Below are positions 11,353 to 21,884 of a stretch of DNA of 64,000 bases, in pieces (positions within the stretch are counted from its first letter, which is position 1; every line of letters begins with the position of its first letter). The stretch spans positions 3,069,166 to 3,133,165 of the forward strand of contig NZ_CP051236.1 in assembly GCF_017794765.1 (NCBI RefSeq), read 5' to 3'. The stretch comes from Nitratireductor sp. Lineage in GTDB: Bacteria > Pseudomonadota > Alphaproteobacteria > Rhizobiales > Rhizobiaceae. Both the position numbers and the translations under genes were made by a program. Below the pieces are notes generated by a model. The model saw only the letters and a program-made list of their open reading frames with translations, had not been told where the DNA came from and did no database searches.

Positions 11353-11353
11353 G

Positions 11354-12508
11354 TCAGTTCGCAATCGCCTCGTGTCCCGCTGGGGGCGCATAGGACACCG
11401 GACGGCGCTTTTCAGGTTTGCGACGGGTCAGCGCAAGGACAAAGCCCATGGAAATGGCCATGGCGATCAGCGAAGAACCGCCATAGGAGATGAAGGGCAG
11501 CGTCATGCCCTTGGCCGGCAGCATGCGGACATTCACGCCCATATTGATAATCGACTGAAAGCCAAACAGTATGACAAGACCGCTCACCGCATAGCGTGTG
11601 AAGTCGTCCTCCTCACGCCGCGCTTTCGTCAGCCCGCGCAACACCACAAAGGCAAACAGCCCAAGCAGGATCAGACACAGGATGATGCCGAACTCCTCAC
11701 CGGCAACCGCAAAGACAAAATCCGTGTGGCTGTCGGGCAGGATACGTTTGACGGTCCCTTCGCCAGGACCACGTCCAAACCAGCCGCCGCGGGTTATCGC
11801 CTCGATGCTCATATCCACCTGATAGGTGTCGCCCTCACCGGTCAGGAAGCGGTCGATGCGGTCGGCCACGTGAGGGAAAATCGTGTAGGCAAGAAAGGCC
11901 CCGCCTGCGCCCAAAGCGCCAAGCACCGCAATCCACAGCCACGGCATGCCGGCGATGAAGAACATCGCCCCCCAGGTGCCGAGAACCAGCATGGTCTGAC
12001 CGAGATCGGGCTGGGCCACCAGAAGCGCGATCACAAGCCCCAGAAGAAGCATGGCGAACAGGTTGCCCGGGATCTCCGGCTGTCTGGCGTGCTCGTGAAA
12101 GAGCCATGCGCAGATCACCACAAAGGCCGGTTTCAGATATTCGGAAGGCTGAATGGAAACGCCGAACACATAAAGCCAGCGCCGCGAACCCTTGACTTCC
12201 ATGCCTGCGAAAAGGGTGACCACCATCAGAACCAACGCGCCCGCAAGCATGACGAGAGCGACCCGACGCACCTGACGCGGACTGAGGAAGGAAATCGCGA
12301 TCATGACCACCAACGCCGGCAGCATGTAAACGATCTGGCGCGTGACAAAATGAAAACTCGACAGGCCGATGCGCTCCGCCACGGCGGGGCTTGCCGCGAA
12401 CGACAGGACCACGCCCAGCCCCATCAGCATGAGAAAGGCCGCGAGAAACCAACGGTCGATGGTCCACCACCAGTTTGCCACCGGGCTGCGATCGGTGCGG
12501 CTCACCAT
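11354..12508 (-). CDS. ftsW: Septal peptidoglycan glycosyltransferase FtsW
   Basis: FtsW is the SEDS-family polymerase that works with FtsI at the septum. The 384-residue protein has about ten hydrophobic segments, beginning [20 protein letters not shown]. Family elements include the [10 protein letters not shown] motif near residue 165, an extracellular loop with a [22 protein letters not shown] stretch near 245, and the C-terminal FISYGGSSL motif. It lies between murD (1 base away) and murG. The strongly basic C-terminal tail is cytoplasmic. Confidence 0.96.
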   Translation of the reverse strand: MVSRTDRSPVANWWWTIDRWFLAAFLMLMGLGVVLSFAASPAVAERIGLSSFHFVTRQIVYMLPALVVMIAISFLSPRQVRRVALVMLAGALVLMVVTLFAGMEVKGSRRWLYVFGVSIQPSEYLKPAFVVICAWLFHEHARQPEIPGNLFAMLLLGLVIALLVAQPDLGQTMLVLGTWGAMFFIAGMPWLWIAVLGALGAGGAFLAYTIFPHVADRIDRFLTGEGDTYQVDMSIEAITRGGWFGRGPGEGTVKRILPDSHTDFVFAVAGEEFGIILCLILLGLFAFVVLRGLTKARREEDDFTRYAVSGLVILFGFQSIINMGVNVRMLPAKGMTLPFISYGGSSLIAMAISMGFVLALTRRKPEKRRPVSYAPPAGHEAIAN

Positions 12509-12509
12509 G

Positions 12510-13907
12510 TCACTTGCTCCCCATCATTTCGGTACCGGCGAGCGAACGCACCGCCTCGCGGAAGGCATCGCCGCGCACCTCAAAATTTCTGAACTGGTCG
12601 AAACTCGCACAGGCTGGCGAAAACAGAACCACAGCCTCCGGCGCGGGATCGCCCGCCGCATCGCGCGCCGCGTGGTCTACGGCTTTGTCTATCGTACCCG
12701 AAATCTCGAACGCCGTCGCCTCCCCGATGGTGGCTGCGAAAGCCGGTGCCGCCTCGCCAATGAGGTAGGCCTTGGCGATCCGCGGGAAGAAACTCTTCAG
12801 CGTCTCGATCCCGCCCTCCTTGGGCAGGCCGCCGGCGATCCAGTAGATGCGCTCAAAACTCGCCAATGCTCGTTCTGCTGCGTCGGAATTGGTGGCTTTC
12901 GAGTCATTGACGAAGAGGACCCGCCCCCGGCGCGCCACCTGCTCCATCCGGTGGGCGAGCCCCGGGAAACTGTTGAAACCGGCCTGGATATCGTCCGCCG
13001 TCAGGCCGCACTCGATACAGGTCGCGAGGGCCGCCAGCGCGTTCTGAGCGTTGTGTGCGCCACGCAGAGAACCGATGCCTTCAAGCGTCGCCAGTTTCTC
13101 CGCAACGCCATCGACAGCCCGCATGAGATCGAAACCCTTCAGATAAAACCCATCGGAAAGCGATGATGTCGCCGAGATGCGCTGAAGCTTCCGCCCATTT
13201 TTTTCAAGCCGGTTGGCGATGTGCCGGCAGTCGGGATCGTCGACACCGATAATCGCCAGCCTGCTCTTGGCCACCAGGCGTTCCTTGATACCAGCGTAAT
13301 TCTCGAAGGAGCCGTGCCGGTCCAGATGGTCGGGCGAAAGATTGAGCAGAATGCCGACCGAAGGATCAAGCGTGGGAGCAAGATCGATCTGATAGGAAGA
13401 ACATTCCACCACATGGTATCGATCAGCAGCAGGAGGTTCGAGCGTCATCACGGCCCGGCCGATATTGCCACCCATCTGCGTGTCGCGTCCCGCACTTTTG
13501 AGAATGTGGGCGATCAGAGCCGTTGTCGTGCTCTTGCCGTTGGTGCCAGTGATGGCAACAAACGGTGCCTCAGATGCATGGGCCCGGCGCTCGCGTGCGA
13601 AAAGCTCCACGTCGCCGATGATTTCCACTCCCGCTGCCCGCGCGAGATCCACGCTCCAGTGCGGACGCGGATGGGTCAGAGGTACGCCCGGCGATAGAAC
13701 CAGGGCCTCCTGTCCGCTCCAGTCGATGTTCCGCAGGTCTTCTGTCGGCACGCCTTCGCCCGCCGCGCGCGCCACGCTGCCGGGGTTGTCGTCAAAAGCC
13801 GTCACCCGCGCCCCGCCGGCCATCAGCGCGTGGGCGGTGGCGATACCCGAACCGCCGAGCCCGAAAAGGGCGATGGTTTTGTCCTTGAAAACCGTGGCCG
13901 GAATCAT
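12510..13907 (-). CDS. murD: UDP-N-acetylmuramoyl-L-alanine-D-glutamate ligase
   Basis: MurD adds D-glutamate to UDP-MurNAc-L-Ala. The 465-residue protein has an N-terminal Rossmann-like domain ([15 protein letters not shown]), the P-loop GTNGKSTT at 121-128, and [13 protein letters not shown] of the central domain. The C-terminal domain has [16 protein letters not shown] and the substrate-side [10 protein letters not shown]. The length is normal. It sits 1 base upstream of ftsW and 9 bases downstream of mraY, within the same transcript. Confidence 0.97.
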   Translation of the reverse strand: MIPATVFKDKTIALFGLGGSGIATAHALMAGGARVTAFDDNPGSVARAAGEGVPTEDLRNIDWSGQEALVLSPGVPLTHPRPHWSVDLARAAGVEIIGDVELFARERRAHASEAPFVAITGTNGKSTTTALIAHILKSAGRDTQMGGNIGRAVMTLEPPAADRYHVVECSSYQIDLAPTLDPSVGILLNLSPDHLDRHGSFENYAGIKERLVAKSRLAIIGVDDPDCRHIANRLEKNGRKLQRISATSSLSDGFYLKGFDLMRAVDGVAEKLATLEGIGSLRGAHNAQNALAALATCIECGLTADDIQAGFNSFPGLAHRMEQVARRGRVLFVNDSKATNSDAAERALASFERIYWIAGGLPKEGGIETLKSFFPRIAKAYLIGEAAPAFAATIGEATAFEISGTIDKAVDHAARDAAGDPAPEAVVLFSPACASFDQFRNFEVRGDAFREAVRSLAGTEMMGSK

Positions 13908-13916
13908 TGGCGACCC

Positions 13917-14999
13917 CTAACGCAGCTTGAGAGTGGAAAGCCCGATCAGGGCGAGCAGCACCGCGATGATCCAGAACCGGATCACCACCTGGCTTTCCGT
14001 CCAGCCGAGCTTTTCGAAATGGTGATGGATCGGTGCCATCAGGAACACGCGTTTGCCGGTCATCTTGAAGACCGCCACCTGGATGATCACAGACAGGATT
14101 TCAACCACGAACAGCCCGCCGATAATGGCGAGCACGATCTCGTGCTTGGTCGCCACCGCCACCGAGCCGATCAGGCCACCCAGTGCCAGTGATCCGGTGT
14201 CTCCCATGAAGATCGCCGCCGGCGGCGCGTTGAACCACAGGAAGCCGAGCCCCGCGCCGATCACAGCACCCAGGATCACCGCCAGCTCACCGGTGCCCGG
14301 CACGAAATGGATCTGCAGATAGTTGGCGAAAATGGCGTTACCGGAGAGGTAGGCGATCACGCCGAACGAAGCCGCCGCCACCATCACCGGCACGGTGGCA
14401 AGCCCGTCGAGCCCGTCCGTCAGGTTCACCGCATTGCCCGCTCCCACGATCACAAAGGCCGCGAACGGGATGAAGAAAATGCCCAGATTGAGCAGAAAAT
14501 CCTTGAAGAACGGAAAGGTCAGCGAGGAGGAAAATGGCGCCTGCCCCGCCTGCATGATGGTCCATGCGGCAAGCCCCGCGATCAGGAACTCCGCCGAAAG
14601 CCGTGCCTTTCCCGAAAAACCCCGGTGAGACTGCTTCGTCACCTTGAGGTAATCGTCATAGAAACCGATCGCGCCAAAACCCACCGTCACCATCAGCACC
14701 ACCCAGACATAGACGCTGGAAAGGTTTGCCCACAGCGCGCACGAACCCAGAATGCCCGACAGCATCATGAGCCCGCCCATGGTGGGCGTGCCAGCCTTCT
14801 TGAAATGGGTCTGCGGTCCGTCGGCACGGATCGGCTGTCCCTTGCCCTGCCGCACTCTTAGCGAGGCGATGATCATTGGCCCGAACAGAAACACGATCAG
14901 CGCCGAGGTGATCAGCGCTCCGCCGGTGCGGAAAGTGATGTAACGGAATACGTTGAAGACCGAAACTTCATCGGCCAGTTCAACGAGCATCATGAGCAT
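13917..14999 (-). CDS. mraY: Phospho-N-acetylmuramoyl-pentapeptide transferase
   Basis: MraY transfers phospho-MurNAc-pentapeptide to undecaprenyl phosphate, giving lipid I, in the inner membrane. The 360-residue product has about ten membrane segments. The cytoplasmic loops carry the family residues: [10 protein letters not shown] near 67, [15 protein letters not shown] near 114, [13 protein letters not shown] near 193 and the magnesium-site region [12 protein letters not shown] near 265, with [12 protein letters not shown] near 325. It is 3 bases from murF upstream. Several ATGs crowd the N-terminus (MLMMLVEL), so the start could shift by a few residues. Confidence 0.97.
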   Translation of the reverse strand: MLMMLVELADEVSVFNVFRYITFRTGGALITSALIVFLFGPMIIASLRVRQGKGQPIRADGPQTHFKKAGTPTMGGLMMLSGILGSCALWANLSSVYVWVVLMVTVGFGAIGFYDDYLKVTKQSHRGFSGKARLSAEFLIAGLAAWTIMQAGQAPFSSSLTFPFFKDFLLNLGIFFIPFAAFVIVGAGNAVNLTDGLDGLATVPVMVAAASFGVIAYLSGNAIFANYLQIHFVPGTGELAVILGAVIGAGLGFLWFNAPPAAIFMGDTGSLALGGLIGSVAVATKHEIVLAIIGGLFVVEILSVIIQVAVFKMTGKRVFLMAPIHHHFEKLGWTESQVVIRFWIIAVLLALIGLSTLKLR

Positions 15000-15002
15000 G
15001 GA

Positions 15003-16427
15003 TCAGTCCCCCGTCGCCGCGCCCGGATAGGTGTTGATAAAGGCGTCGACCAGTTTGTTGAAGCCGATGCTCTTCGAAGATTTGATCATCACGGCGTCGC
15101 CCGGCTTCACCGCGTTGATCACAAGATCGCGCAATTCGTCTGTCGTCTCGCGGTATTCGACCGGCAGCCCGTCCGGCAGCGCCTCTGCCAGCGCCTTCAT
15201 CTCGCGGCCGGCAAGAAACACGCAGTCCGTTCCCGCCCCGGTGACAAGGTCGGCCAGCCCGGCATGCAGTTTTGGCGCATGCGCGCCAAGCTCAGCCATG
15301 TCGCCGAGAATGGCGATGCGCCGCCCTCCCTCGCCCACTTCCGCGCGCTGCAGCAGATCGAACGCGGCACCCATCGAGGCAGGATTGGCGTTGAAGCTCT
15401 CGTCAATCAGCGTGAATGTTCCGCCGGGAAGCGTCAGCCGCCGCCGCGCGCCGCGCCCGGCTTCCGATCCGAAGGAGCCGAGCGCCATCGCCGCCTTCTG
15501 CACATCCGCGCGCGCCAGGTGCACGGCGCCCAGCGTCGCAAGCGCATTTTGAACCATATGCCGCCCCGGTGCACCGAGACGCACTTCCGTTTCCTCGCCT
15601 TCGATCTTGATGGCAAAGGTGGAGGAGTGCGCGCCGCATTCGGCATGCATCAACCGTATATCGGAGCGCGCATTCTCGCCAAAGCCGGCGATGGTTTTCA
15701 CCCCTGCTTCCTCCGCAATCGCCGAAAGCAGCTTCCAGCGTTTGTCGTCGCGATTGATCAGCGCAGCACCGCCCTTCACGACACCTTCGAAAATCTCGCC
15801 CTTGGCGCGCGCGATCTCGTCGACGCTCTTGAAGAAACCCAGATGCGCCGCCGCTACCAGCGTGACAACGGCGATATGCGGACGAACCATCTTCACCAGA
15901 GGGCGAATTTCGTCCGGGTGGTTCATGCCGATCTCGAAGATCGCAAAATCGCAATCGGCCGGCATTCTGGCGAGCGTCAGGGGCACACCCCAATGGTTGT
16001 TGAAAGAGCGGTCCGCCGCATGAACGCTCCCGCAGGCCGAAAAGGCCTGCCGCATCATGTTCTTGGTAGACGTCTTGCCGACCGAACCGGTCACCGCCAC
16101 GATCTTGGCGCGGCTGCGCAGGCGCGCGGCACGGCCCAGATCTTCCATGGCCGTCTGCACGTCCGGCACCACGAGCTTCGGCACGGCCAACCGCCCGAGC
16201 GCAGGCAGCTTCGCCTCGGAGACCACCAGCACCGAAGCCCCTGCCGCCATGGCGGCGGTGGCAAAATCATGCCCATCGAACCTCTCCCCCTGAATGGCGA
16301 AGAACGCGTCGCCCGGCTGCAGCGTCCGCGTGTCGATGGAAATTCCGGTTATTGCCGTTGCCGGCTGGCCGAGCGGCCTGCCACCCGTTGCCTGCACCAG
16401 CGCATCATGTGTCCACAACACGCTCAT
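15003..16427 (-). CDS. murF: UDP-MurNAc-tripeptide-D-alanyl-D-alanine ligase
   Basis: MurF adds D-Ala-D-Ala to the tripeptide precursor, completing the pentapeptide. The 474-residue protein has the N-terminal uridine-binding segment ([18 protein letters not shown]), the ATP loop GSVGKTS at 114-120, [11 protein letters not shown] in the central domain and [13 protein letters not shown] near 335. [12 protein letters not shown] lies near the C-terminus. It overlaps murE by 4 bases. Confidence 0.97.
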   Translation of the reverse strand: MSVLWTHDALVQATGGRPLGQPATAITGISIDTRTLQPGDAFFAIQGERFDGHDFATAAMAAGASVLVVSEAKLPALGRLAVPKLVVPDVQTAMEDLGRAARLRSRAKIVAVTGSVGKTSTKNMMRQAFSACGSVHAADRSFNNHWGVPLTLARMPADCDFAIFEIGMNHPDEIRPLVKMVRPHIAVVTLVAAAHLGFFKSVDEIARAKGEIFEGVVKGGAALINRDDKRWKLLSAIAEEAGVKTIAGFGENARSDIRLMHAECGAHSSTFAIKIEGEETEVRLGAPGRHMVQNALATLGAVHLARADVQKAAMALGSFGSEAGRGARRRLTLPGGTFTLIDESFNANPASMGAAFDLLQRAEVGEGGRRIAILGDMAELGAHAPKLHAGLADLVTGAGTDCVFLAGREMKALAEALPDGLPVEYRETTDELRDLVINAVKPGDAVMIKSSKSIGFNKLVDAFINTYPGAATGD

Positions 16428-17878
16428 CCGGCCCGCTCCGCGAGTGCGGCCCGCACTTCCTCATGATCCGAGAAATGATGCTTTTGGCCGGCGATCTCCT
16501 GACCGGTTTCGTGACCCTTGCCGGCGACAATCAGCGTATCGCCCTCTTCAAGCATCGAAACCGCGGACCGGATCGCTTCATGTCGGTCCCCGATCTCACG
16601 TGCACCCGGCGCCGCAGCCATTATGGCCGACCGGATCGTAGCCGGGTCTTCCGAACGCGGATTGTCGTCGGTAACGATCGCCACATCCGCCAGTCGCGCC
16701 GCGATCTCGCCCATGATCGGTCGTTTTCCCGTGTCGCGGTCACCGCCGCAGCCGAAAACGACGATAACCCGCCCTGTCGTGAACGGACGCACCGATTTCA
16801 GCACGTTCTCCAGCCCATCCGGCTTGTGCGCATAATCCACATAGACCTGAGCGCCGTTTTCTGCCGTCCCCACGAGTTCGAGGCGGCCCGAGGCCCCCTT
16901 GAGCTTTTCCAGAGCCGCAAACGCCGTCTCGACCGCCGTACCGGTGCTGATTGCCAACCCGGCCGCAACCAGTGCATTGGCCACCTGGAAATCGCCGGCA
17001 AGCGGCAGGTCGACTTCGTAAATGACGCCCTCGACATCCACCTCCGCCCGCTGACGGTGGCGCTCGTGCTCCACTCGCTTCAGCGTCAGGAATGCCCCCT
17101 GCCGGCCCACCGTACGTACGTCAAGACCGGCCGACCGCGCGGCAGCCACCGTTGGCTCGGTCCATGGATCGTCGGCAAAGACCACCGCAGGCGTTCCCCT
17201 CGGCATGAGTGTATCGAACAGCCGGAGCTTGGCCCTGTGATACTCCTCAACCGTTGGATGATAATCCATGTGATCGCGGCCCAGATTGGTAAAACCACCA
17301 GCCGAGAGCCGCACCCCATCGAGACGGCGCTGATCGAGGCCATGGCTTGAAGCCTCCATGGAGGCATGGCTCACACCTTCACCCGCCAGTTCATCGAGTA
17401 GCCGATGCAGGGCGATTGGATCGGGTGTCGTCAGTTCGCCATATTCGTCCCGTCCCGGCGCCACCACGCCCGTCGTGCCGATGCTCGCGGCCGGCAGTCC
17501 TGAGTGTTCCCATATCTGACGCGTGAAAGAGGCAACAGAGGTTTTGCCACTGGTTCCGGTCACCGCAACCATCGTAGCGGGCTGGCGCGGAAAAAGCTGC
17601 GCCGCACACAGGGCAAGCGCGCGCCGGGGATCGTCTGTTTCAATGACCGGCACTCCGGGCTCGGAAGAAAGCGCTCCGGGAGCGGCAATGACGGCAATTG
17701 CACCCTTGCGGGCAGCTTCCTCGGCAAAGACTGCCCCATTGGCCTTTGTTCCTGCCAGGGCGAAAAAAAGGTTCCCCGCCTCGACTTTTCGCGAATCCGC
17801 CGAAATCCCCGAGATTTCCGCTTCCGCAGACAACAATCCCTGTAGAGGAAGAATTTCCGCCAATTCACTGAACTTCAT
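16424..17878 (-). CDS. murE: UDP-MurNAc-L-alanyl-D-glutamate-2,6-diaminopimelate ligase
   Basis: MurE adds the third residue of the stem peptide. The 484-residue protein has the [17 protein letters not shown] segment, the P-loop GTSGKTS at 108-114, and [14 protein letters not shown] in the central domain. The specificity motif DNPRSEDP near residue 405 is the form associated with meso-diaminopimelate in the family, fitting Gram-negative peptidoglycan. [10 protein letters not shown] is near the C-terminus. It is 62 bases from ftsI, the widest spacing in this half of the cluster. Confidence 0.97.
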   Translation of the reverse strand: MKFSELAEILPLQGLLSAEAEISGISADSRKVEAGNLFFALAGTKANGAVFAEEAARKGAIAVIAAPGALSSEPGVPVIETDDPRRALALCAAQLFPRQPATMVAVTGTSGKTSVASFTRQIWEHSGLPAASIGTTGVVAPGRDEYGELTTPDPIALHRLLDELAGEGVSHASMEASSHGLDQRRLDGVRLSAGGFTNLGRDHMDYHPTVEEYHRAKLRLFDTLMPRGTPAVVFADDPWTEPTVAAARSAGLDVRTVGRQGAFLTLKRVEHERHRQRAEVDVEGVIYEVDLPLAGDFQVANALVAAGLAISTGTAVETAFAALEKLKGASGRLELVGTAENGAQVYVDYAHKPDGLENVLKSVRPFTTGRVIVVFGCGGDRDTGKRPIMGEIAARLADVAIVTDDNPRSEDPATIRSAIMAAAPGAREIGDRHEAIRSAVSMLEEGDTLIVAGKGHETGQEIAGQKHHFSDHEEVRAALAERAG

Positions 17879-17940
17879 GAGGCCCCGGTACTTTCAATTG
17901 CGTTTGTTTTCTCGGCACATGGCCGTCTCACTGCGCCGAC

Positions 17941-19665
17941 TCACTGCTGCGAAATCAGCAAGGCATCACTTTCTTGACCGAATTCAGGCTTGACGCCAAG
18001 CAGCGGCGCGGAACGGCGGATGATGTTGCGCACCATCGGCGCAGCGTTCAGACCGGCAGTCGCGCCAATCCCCTCCCGCTCAGGCTTGGGTTCATCCACA
18101 AAAACCAGCACGATATATTCGGGGTCATCGACCGGGAAACCGGCGATAAATGCATTGAAGCGGACATTCTTGGAGTAGCGGCCGTTGACGACCTTTTCCG
18201 CCGTACCTGTTTTGCCGCCCACATAATAGCCTTCGACCTCAGCCCGCCGGCCGGATCCCTTTTCGGAGTTGAGGCGGAAAAGATACCGCATCTGGGCGCT
18301 TGTCTTGGGCGAAATCACCTGCTCTGCGATTTCGTTTGCCTCCGCCTCCGAGCGCGGCAGAAACGTTGGCGGGATAAGCTTGCCACCGTTCAGCATGGCC
18401 GCGGCCGCCACCGCGGTTTGCAGCGGCGTCGTGGCGACACCATGACCATAGGAGATCGTGATCGAGTTGATCTTCTTCCACTCCTTCGGTTCTGTCGGCA
18501 AGGCAACTTCAGGCAGCTCCGTGGACATCCGCCCCAGAAGACCGATCTTCTCAAGAAACGCCCTGTGCCCCTCGATACCCACCACATCGGCCATCTTTGC
18601 TGTGCCGATATTGGAAGAGTAGATGAAGATTTCGGGCACGCTCAGGACGCGGCGTTTTCCATGAAAATCGTTGATCGTGAAACCACCGATACGGATGGGC
18701 CGTGTCGCATCGAAACTGTCGTTGATGCTCACCAGACCAGAATCCAGCCCCATCGCGGTGGTGAAGATCTTGAAGGTCGAGCCCATCTCGAACACGCCGG
18801 CCGACATGCGGTTCAACCTGTCTTTGTCGAGCGCGTTCACCGGGTTGTTGGGATCGTAATCGGGCACGGATGCCATCCCCACCACTTCACCGGTATTGGC
18901 GTTCAACACCACGGCACCGGCTGCAATCGCCTGATACCGGTCAAGTGCCTGAACCAGTTCATCGCGGATGATGTGCTGTACACGCAGGTCGATCGACAGC
19001 TTGACGGGCTCCAGATGCCCTTCCACCGCAAGCCCCGTGGCCTGCAGGTCTGCAAGGCCCTGATCATCGACGAATTTTTCGATACCCGCGATGCCTTTAT
19101 TGTCGATGTTCACGAGCCCAAGGATATGCGATGCGGTCGGTCCGCCCGGATAGAAACGCCGCTTTTCCGTGCGAAAACCAAGCCCTGGCACTCCCAGGGC
19201 CAGAATATCCGCCTGCTGGCGCGGCGAGAGCTGACGGCGCAGCCACACGAAGCCCGCATCGCTGTCTAGTCTCCGGTAGGTCTGCTGATAGTTGAGGTCG
19301 GGAAGAACCGTGGACAGTTTTTCGATCGCCTCGTCGATGTCCACAATACGCCGCGGTTCGGCGAACAGCGAGGCTGTCTTGATGTCCGTCGCGAGCACTT
19401 CACCATTGCGATCCACCAGGTCTGGACGCGAGGCGGTCACGCGGGCTGCCGGAACGCTTGGCTCGGGCTCATCCTGCAGGGCGAGATGAACCAGCCGCCC
19501 GCCGAGCGCCGCATAGATACCGAACATGACGGCCATCGCCATCACCACCCGGTTCTGGGCCCGCCCCCCACGGGATTTGGCGGTTCCATCCATCACGATC
19601 GTTGCAGCCCCCCGGCGAACGGCCGAGGATGCCAGGTCGTCCGCATATCCGCTCGAGCTCATCAT
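17941..19665 (-). CDS. ftsI: Septal transpeptidase FtsI (PBP3)
   Basis: FtsI is the class B penicillin-binding protein that crosslinks septal peptidoglycan with FtsW. The 574-residue protein has a cytoplasmic N-terminus, one transmembrane segment (MAMAVMFGIYAALGGRLV near 42-59), a pedestal domain and a transpeptidase domain. The catalytic motifs are all present: STFK at 296-299, SSN at 350-352 and KTGT at 485-488. The start shares an ATGATGA cluster with the ftsL stop, so translation is coupled; the second ATG at 19662 is equally possible. Confidence 0.97.
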   Translation of the reverse strand: MMSSSGYADDLASSAVRRGAATIVMDGTAKSRGGRAQNRVVMAMAVMFGIYAALGGRLVHLALQDEPEPSVPAARVTASRPDLVDRNGEVLATDIKTASLFAEPRRIVDIDEAIEKLSTVLPDLNYQQTYRRLDSDAGFVWLRRQLSPRQQADILALGVPGLGFRTEKRRFYPGGPTASHILGLVNIDNKGIAGIEKFVDDQGLADLQATGLAVEGHLEPVKLSIDLRVQHIIRDELVQALDRYQAIAAGAVVLNANTGEVVGMASVPDYDPNNPVNALDKDRLNRMSAGVFEMGSTFKIFTTAMGLDSGLVSINDSFDATRPIRIGGFTINDFHGKRRVLSVPEIFIYSSNIGTAKMADVVGIEGHRAFLEKIGLLGRMSTELPEVALPTEPKEWKKINSITISYGHGVATTPLQTAVAAAAMLNGGKLIPPTFLPRSEAEANEIAEQVISPKTSAQMRYLFRLNSEKGSGRRAEVEGYYVGGKTGTAEKVVNGRYSKNVRFNAFIAGFPVDDPEYIVLVFVDEPKPEREGIGATAGLNAAPMVRNIIRRSAPLLGVKPEFGQESDALLISQQ

Positions 19666-20030
19666 GGCTGCACCGCCCCGGTTGTCGTCTGGTCAGGTTC
19701 GCCTCCGGCCTCCGCCATGCCGCCGACGAGCCCTTCAATGGTCAGGGATTTTTCCGGAAGGTCGGAGAATTCGGCGATTTGCGGCGCCTCCACGGGCTGC
19801 AACCCAAGTTCGTCCTTGTATGTCTCGGCCAGTCGCTGCAGGCGAGCAGGCTGGGTCAGAAGGCTCCAGTCGGCCTTGAGGAGATCGATTGAATCCTCCT
19901 CCAGCTCTGCCTGACGCTCGATCTTGCGCAGTTCCTCATATTTGGCTTCAGCATCGTGCTTGGTCTTGTAGGTAAACGCCGCCGCCGCCATCATGACCGT
20001 GATCAGCACAATATCGCTCGTGCGAAACAT
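19662..20030 (-). CDS. ftsL: Cell division protein FtsL
   Basis: FtsL is a small bitopic divisome scaffold. The 122-residue product has one N-terminal membrane segment (DIVLITVMMAAAAFTY) followed by a charged helical stretch (ETKHDAEAKYEEL-like, then RQAELEEDSIDLLKADW), consistent with the coiled coil used for binding FtsB/FtsQ. Sequence conservation in this family is low, so the call rests on size, topology and position between rsmH (8 bases away) and ftsI (overlap). The C-terminal Pro/Glu/Thr-rich tail is longer than in enterobacteria. Confidence 0.88.
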   Translation of the reverse strand: MFRTSDIVLITVMMAAAAFTYKTKHDAEAKYEELRKIERQAELEEDSIDLLKADWSLLTQPARLQRLAETYKDELGLQPVEAPQIAEFSDLPEKSLTIEGLVGGMAEAGGEPDQTTTGAVQP

Positions 20031-20038
20031 CTTTGCCT

Positions 20039-21058
20039 CTACCTCTCACCAGCACGCGTCGGTCGCGGAAAGCGCGAAAGACCGACAATGTCGAAATCAA
20101 CCTCTCCGGCTTGTGCCTCACTGCGCACTGCCAGTCTGAGGCGCGCCGAGCGAGCCCTCGGGTTTTGCTCAGTCTCTTCCCGCGTCGGCGCAACGGGCTT
20201 GGCCGGTTTGTGAAATGTGGGAGCGGCGTCATGCACCTCAGGCAGATGGCGGGAGCCGCCCTGCCCCCCGGCGCGCTCAACCATGAAGCGTTTCACGATC
20301 CGGTCTTCCAGAGAATGAAATGTCACCACGACCAGCCGCCCGCCGAGTTTCAGAACCCGCTCGGCCGCAAAAAGCGCCCGTGCCAGTTCACCGAGCTCGT
20401 CATTGACGTAGATACGCAACCCCTGAAAGACGCGCGTTGCAGGATGAATTTTCTCCTGCGGTCGACGGCCAACGATCTTTTCGACGGCACGCGCCAGATC
20501 CAGCGTTGTCTCGAAAGGCTTTTCGGCCCGGAGCCGCTCCAGGCCCCGTGCGATACGCCCCGCCTGACGCTCCTCGCCCAAAATTCCGAAGATGCGCGCC
20601 AGATCGCCCGCCTTCATCGTGTTGACCACATCGGCCGCGCTCAAACCCGAGCGCTCCATGCGCATGTCGAGTGGTCCATCCTTCTGGAAGGAGAATCCGC
20701 GCACCGCCTGATCGATCTGCATGGAGGAAACGCCGATATCGAGCACAACACCGTCGACCTGGCCATCGACAACCTCATCGAGCCTCGAAAACCGGTTCTC
20801 CACCAGTCTAAGACGTCCGTCCCATTTCTCCACAAGTGCCTGACCTGCTTGGATGGCTGTCGGGTCACGATCGATCGCCGTGACCGATGCACCGTCTTCA
20901 AGCAGCGCGGTTGTGTATCCGCCAGCACCGAAAGTCCCGTCGATGAAATGCTGGCCATCGAGAGGCTGAAGAGCTTCGAGAACTTCGCGCAAAAGAACCG
21001 GAATGTGGCGGACCGGTCCGCCACCGGCCGGGCTTTCGCCGCCGGGGCCCGCCATCAT
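20039..21058 (-). CDS. rsmH: 16S rRNA (cytosine-1402-N4)-methyltransferase
   Basis: RsmH (MraW) methylates N4 of C1402 of 16S rRNA using SAM. The protein (339 residues from the chosen start) shows [13 protein letters not shown], the SAM motif [18 protein letters not shown], and GPLDMRM near residue 150. The conserved LFQ-type NDELGEL segment and [12 protein letters not shown] lie near the C-terminal third. The frame stays open far upstream, but homology begins at the ATG-ATG pair at 21058/21055, which overlaps the mraZ stop. This is the usual second gene of the dcw cluster. Confidence 0.95.
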   Translation of the reverse strand: MMAGPGGESPAGGGPVRHIPVLLREVLEALQPLDGQHFIDGTFGAGGYTTALLEDGASVTAIDRDPTAIQAGQALVEKWDGRLRLVENRFSRLDEVVDGQVDGVVLDIGVSSMQIDQAVRGFSFQKDGPLDMRMERSGLSAADVVNTMKAGDLARIFGILGEERQAGRIARGLERLRAEKPFETTLDLARAVEKIVGRRPQEKIHPATRVFQGLRIYVNDELGELARALFAAERVLKLGGRLVVVTFHSLEDRIVKRFMVERAGGQGGSRHLPEVHDAAPTFHKPAKPVAPTREETEQNPRARSARLRLAVRSEAQAGEVDFDIVGLSRFPRPTRAGER

Positions 21059-21522
21059 TCCGACTGTCCGGCAGCACGGGCCGATGTGGCCGCCTGCCGA
21101 AGCTTGAGAAGCCGTTCGCGCACCGCTTGCCCATGGGCCTTCAGCCGCTCCGGCTCCCAGATCTGAAAGAAATGCCCGCGCCCAACGAAGGCTACATCCT
21201 TCGTGATGCCGGTGTGCTCGCGAATGAAATCCGTCACGGTGATGCGTCCATCTTGATCGAGTTTCAGGAACGCGCCATCGCCATGCACGAAAAATGACAT
21301 GTCGTCCGCGGTCTGCAGAAAAGGGTCTTCCTGCGCGATCCTCTCCTCGTAGCGATCGAGCAGATCGAGACCGCCCACATCCATCGCAGGAATGTCGAGC
21401 GCCCGAAGCCCGTAGAGTTCGGTAAAACCACGCTTTTGAACGACGGAGCGAAAATGCGCCGGCACCGAGACCCGACCCTTGGAGTCGATCTTGTTTACTG
21501 CATTCGACAGAAACCGGTCCAT
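21055..21522 (-). CDS. mraZ: Transcriptional regulator MraZ
   Basis: MraZ is an AbrB-fold DNA-binding protein that regulates its own operon. The 155-residue product has two SpoVT/AbrB-like repeats, the first with [16 protein letters not shown] and the second with [16 protein letters not shown]. It is the first gene of the dcw operon. Its 5' flank holds three regularly spaced ATGGG repeats (see 21701-21734), the expected kind of target. Overlap with rsmH by 4 bases suggests coupled translation. Confidence 0.95.
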   Translation of the reverse strand: MDRFLSNAVNKIDSKGRVSVPAHFRSVVQKRGFTELYGLRALDIPAMDVGGLDLLDRYEERIAQEDPFLQTADDMSFFVHGDGAFLKLDQDGRITVTDFIREHTGITKDVAFVGRGHFFQIWEPERLKAHGQAVRERLLKLRQAATSARAAGQSE

Positions 21523-21700
21523 GACGCGTTGTGGCCAAAAGGCCCATGCCCCTCTGCATCTCTTCAGCCGCGCTCAGATGCGGCTCTCCGAACATTTGCC
21601 CGCCCCCCTGCAAGGGTGAATCCCAGCTGCCACGCCGCCCTGAAAAAGAGGTCGACATGGGAGGAACCCGTACTCCAACTGCAACGAAACGCTGATTTGT

Positions 21701-21734
21701 TATATGGGGTACCATGGGCCAGTATGGGCGTCAA
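21701..21734 (-). promoter_or_regulatory. Putative MraZ-binding repeats and mraZ promoter
   Basis: Three ATGGG units, with TGGG at 21705-21708, 21715-21718 and 21725-21728, are spaced exactly 10 bp apart on the plus strand. MraZ boxes in other bacteria are TGGG-type direct repeats of about one helical turn. On the minus strand a TTGACG hexamer at 21734-21729 could be the -35 of the mraZ promoter, placing the repeats between -35 and -10; I do not see a strong -10. The distance to the mraZ ATG is about 180 bp. The rest of the 21523-21884 gap shows no gene. Confidence 0.6.
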
Positions 21735-21884
21735 CGGGATTAAGCTTCACAAATGCCGCAATGACAGGCGTTTTGGACATGCATCGGGCCATCGTCATTT
21801 ATCGTGCATTAAGGCTAACAAAAGGTTAGGAAGAGCTTCGCGCCGCCCGGCCCGCACCCACCCGTCATGACCGCGAGGAGCCCA

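Noticed and set aside
20039..21715. Longer rsmH with about 219 extra N-terminal residues
   Set aside because: The extension covers mraZ and its upstream region, has no homology, and rsmH homologues begin at 21058.
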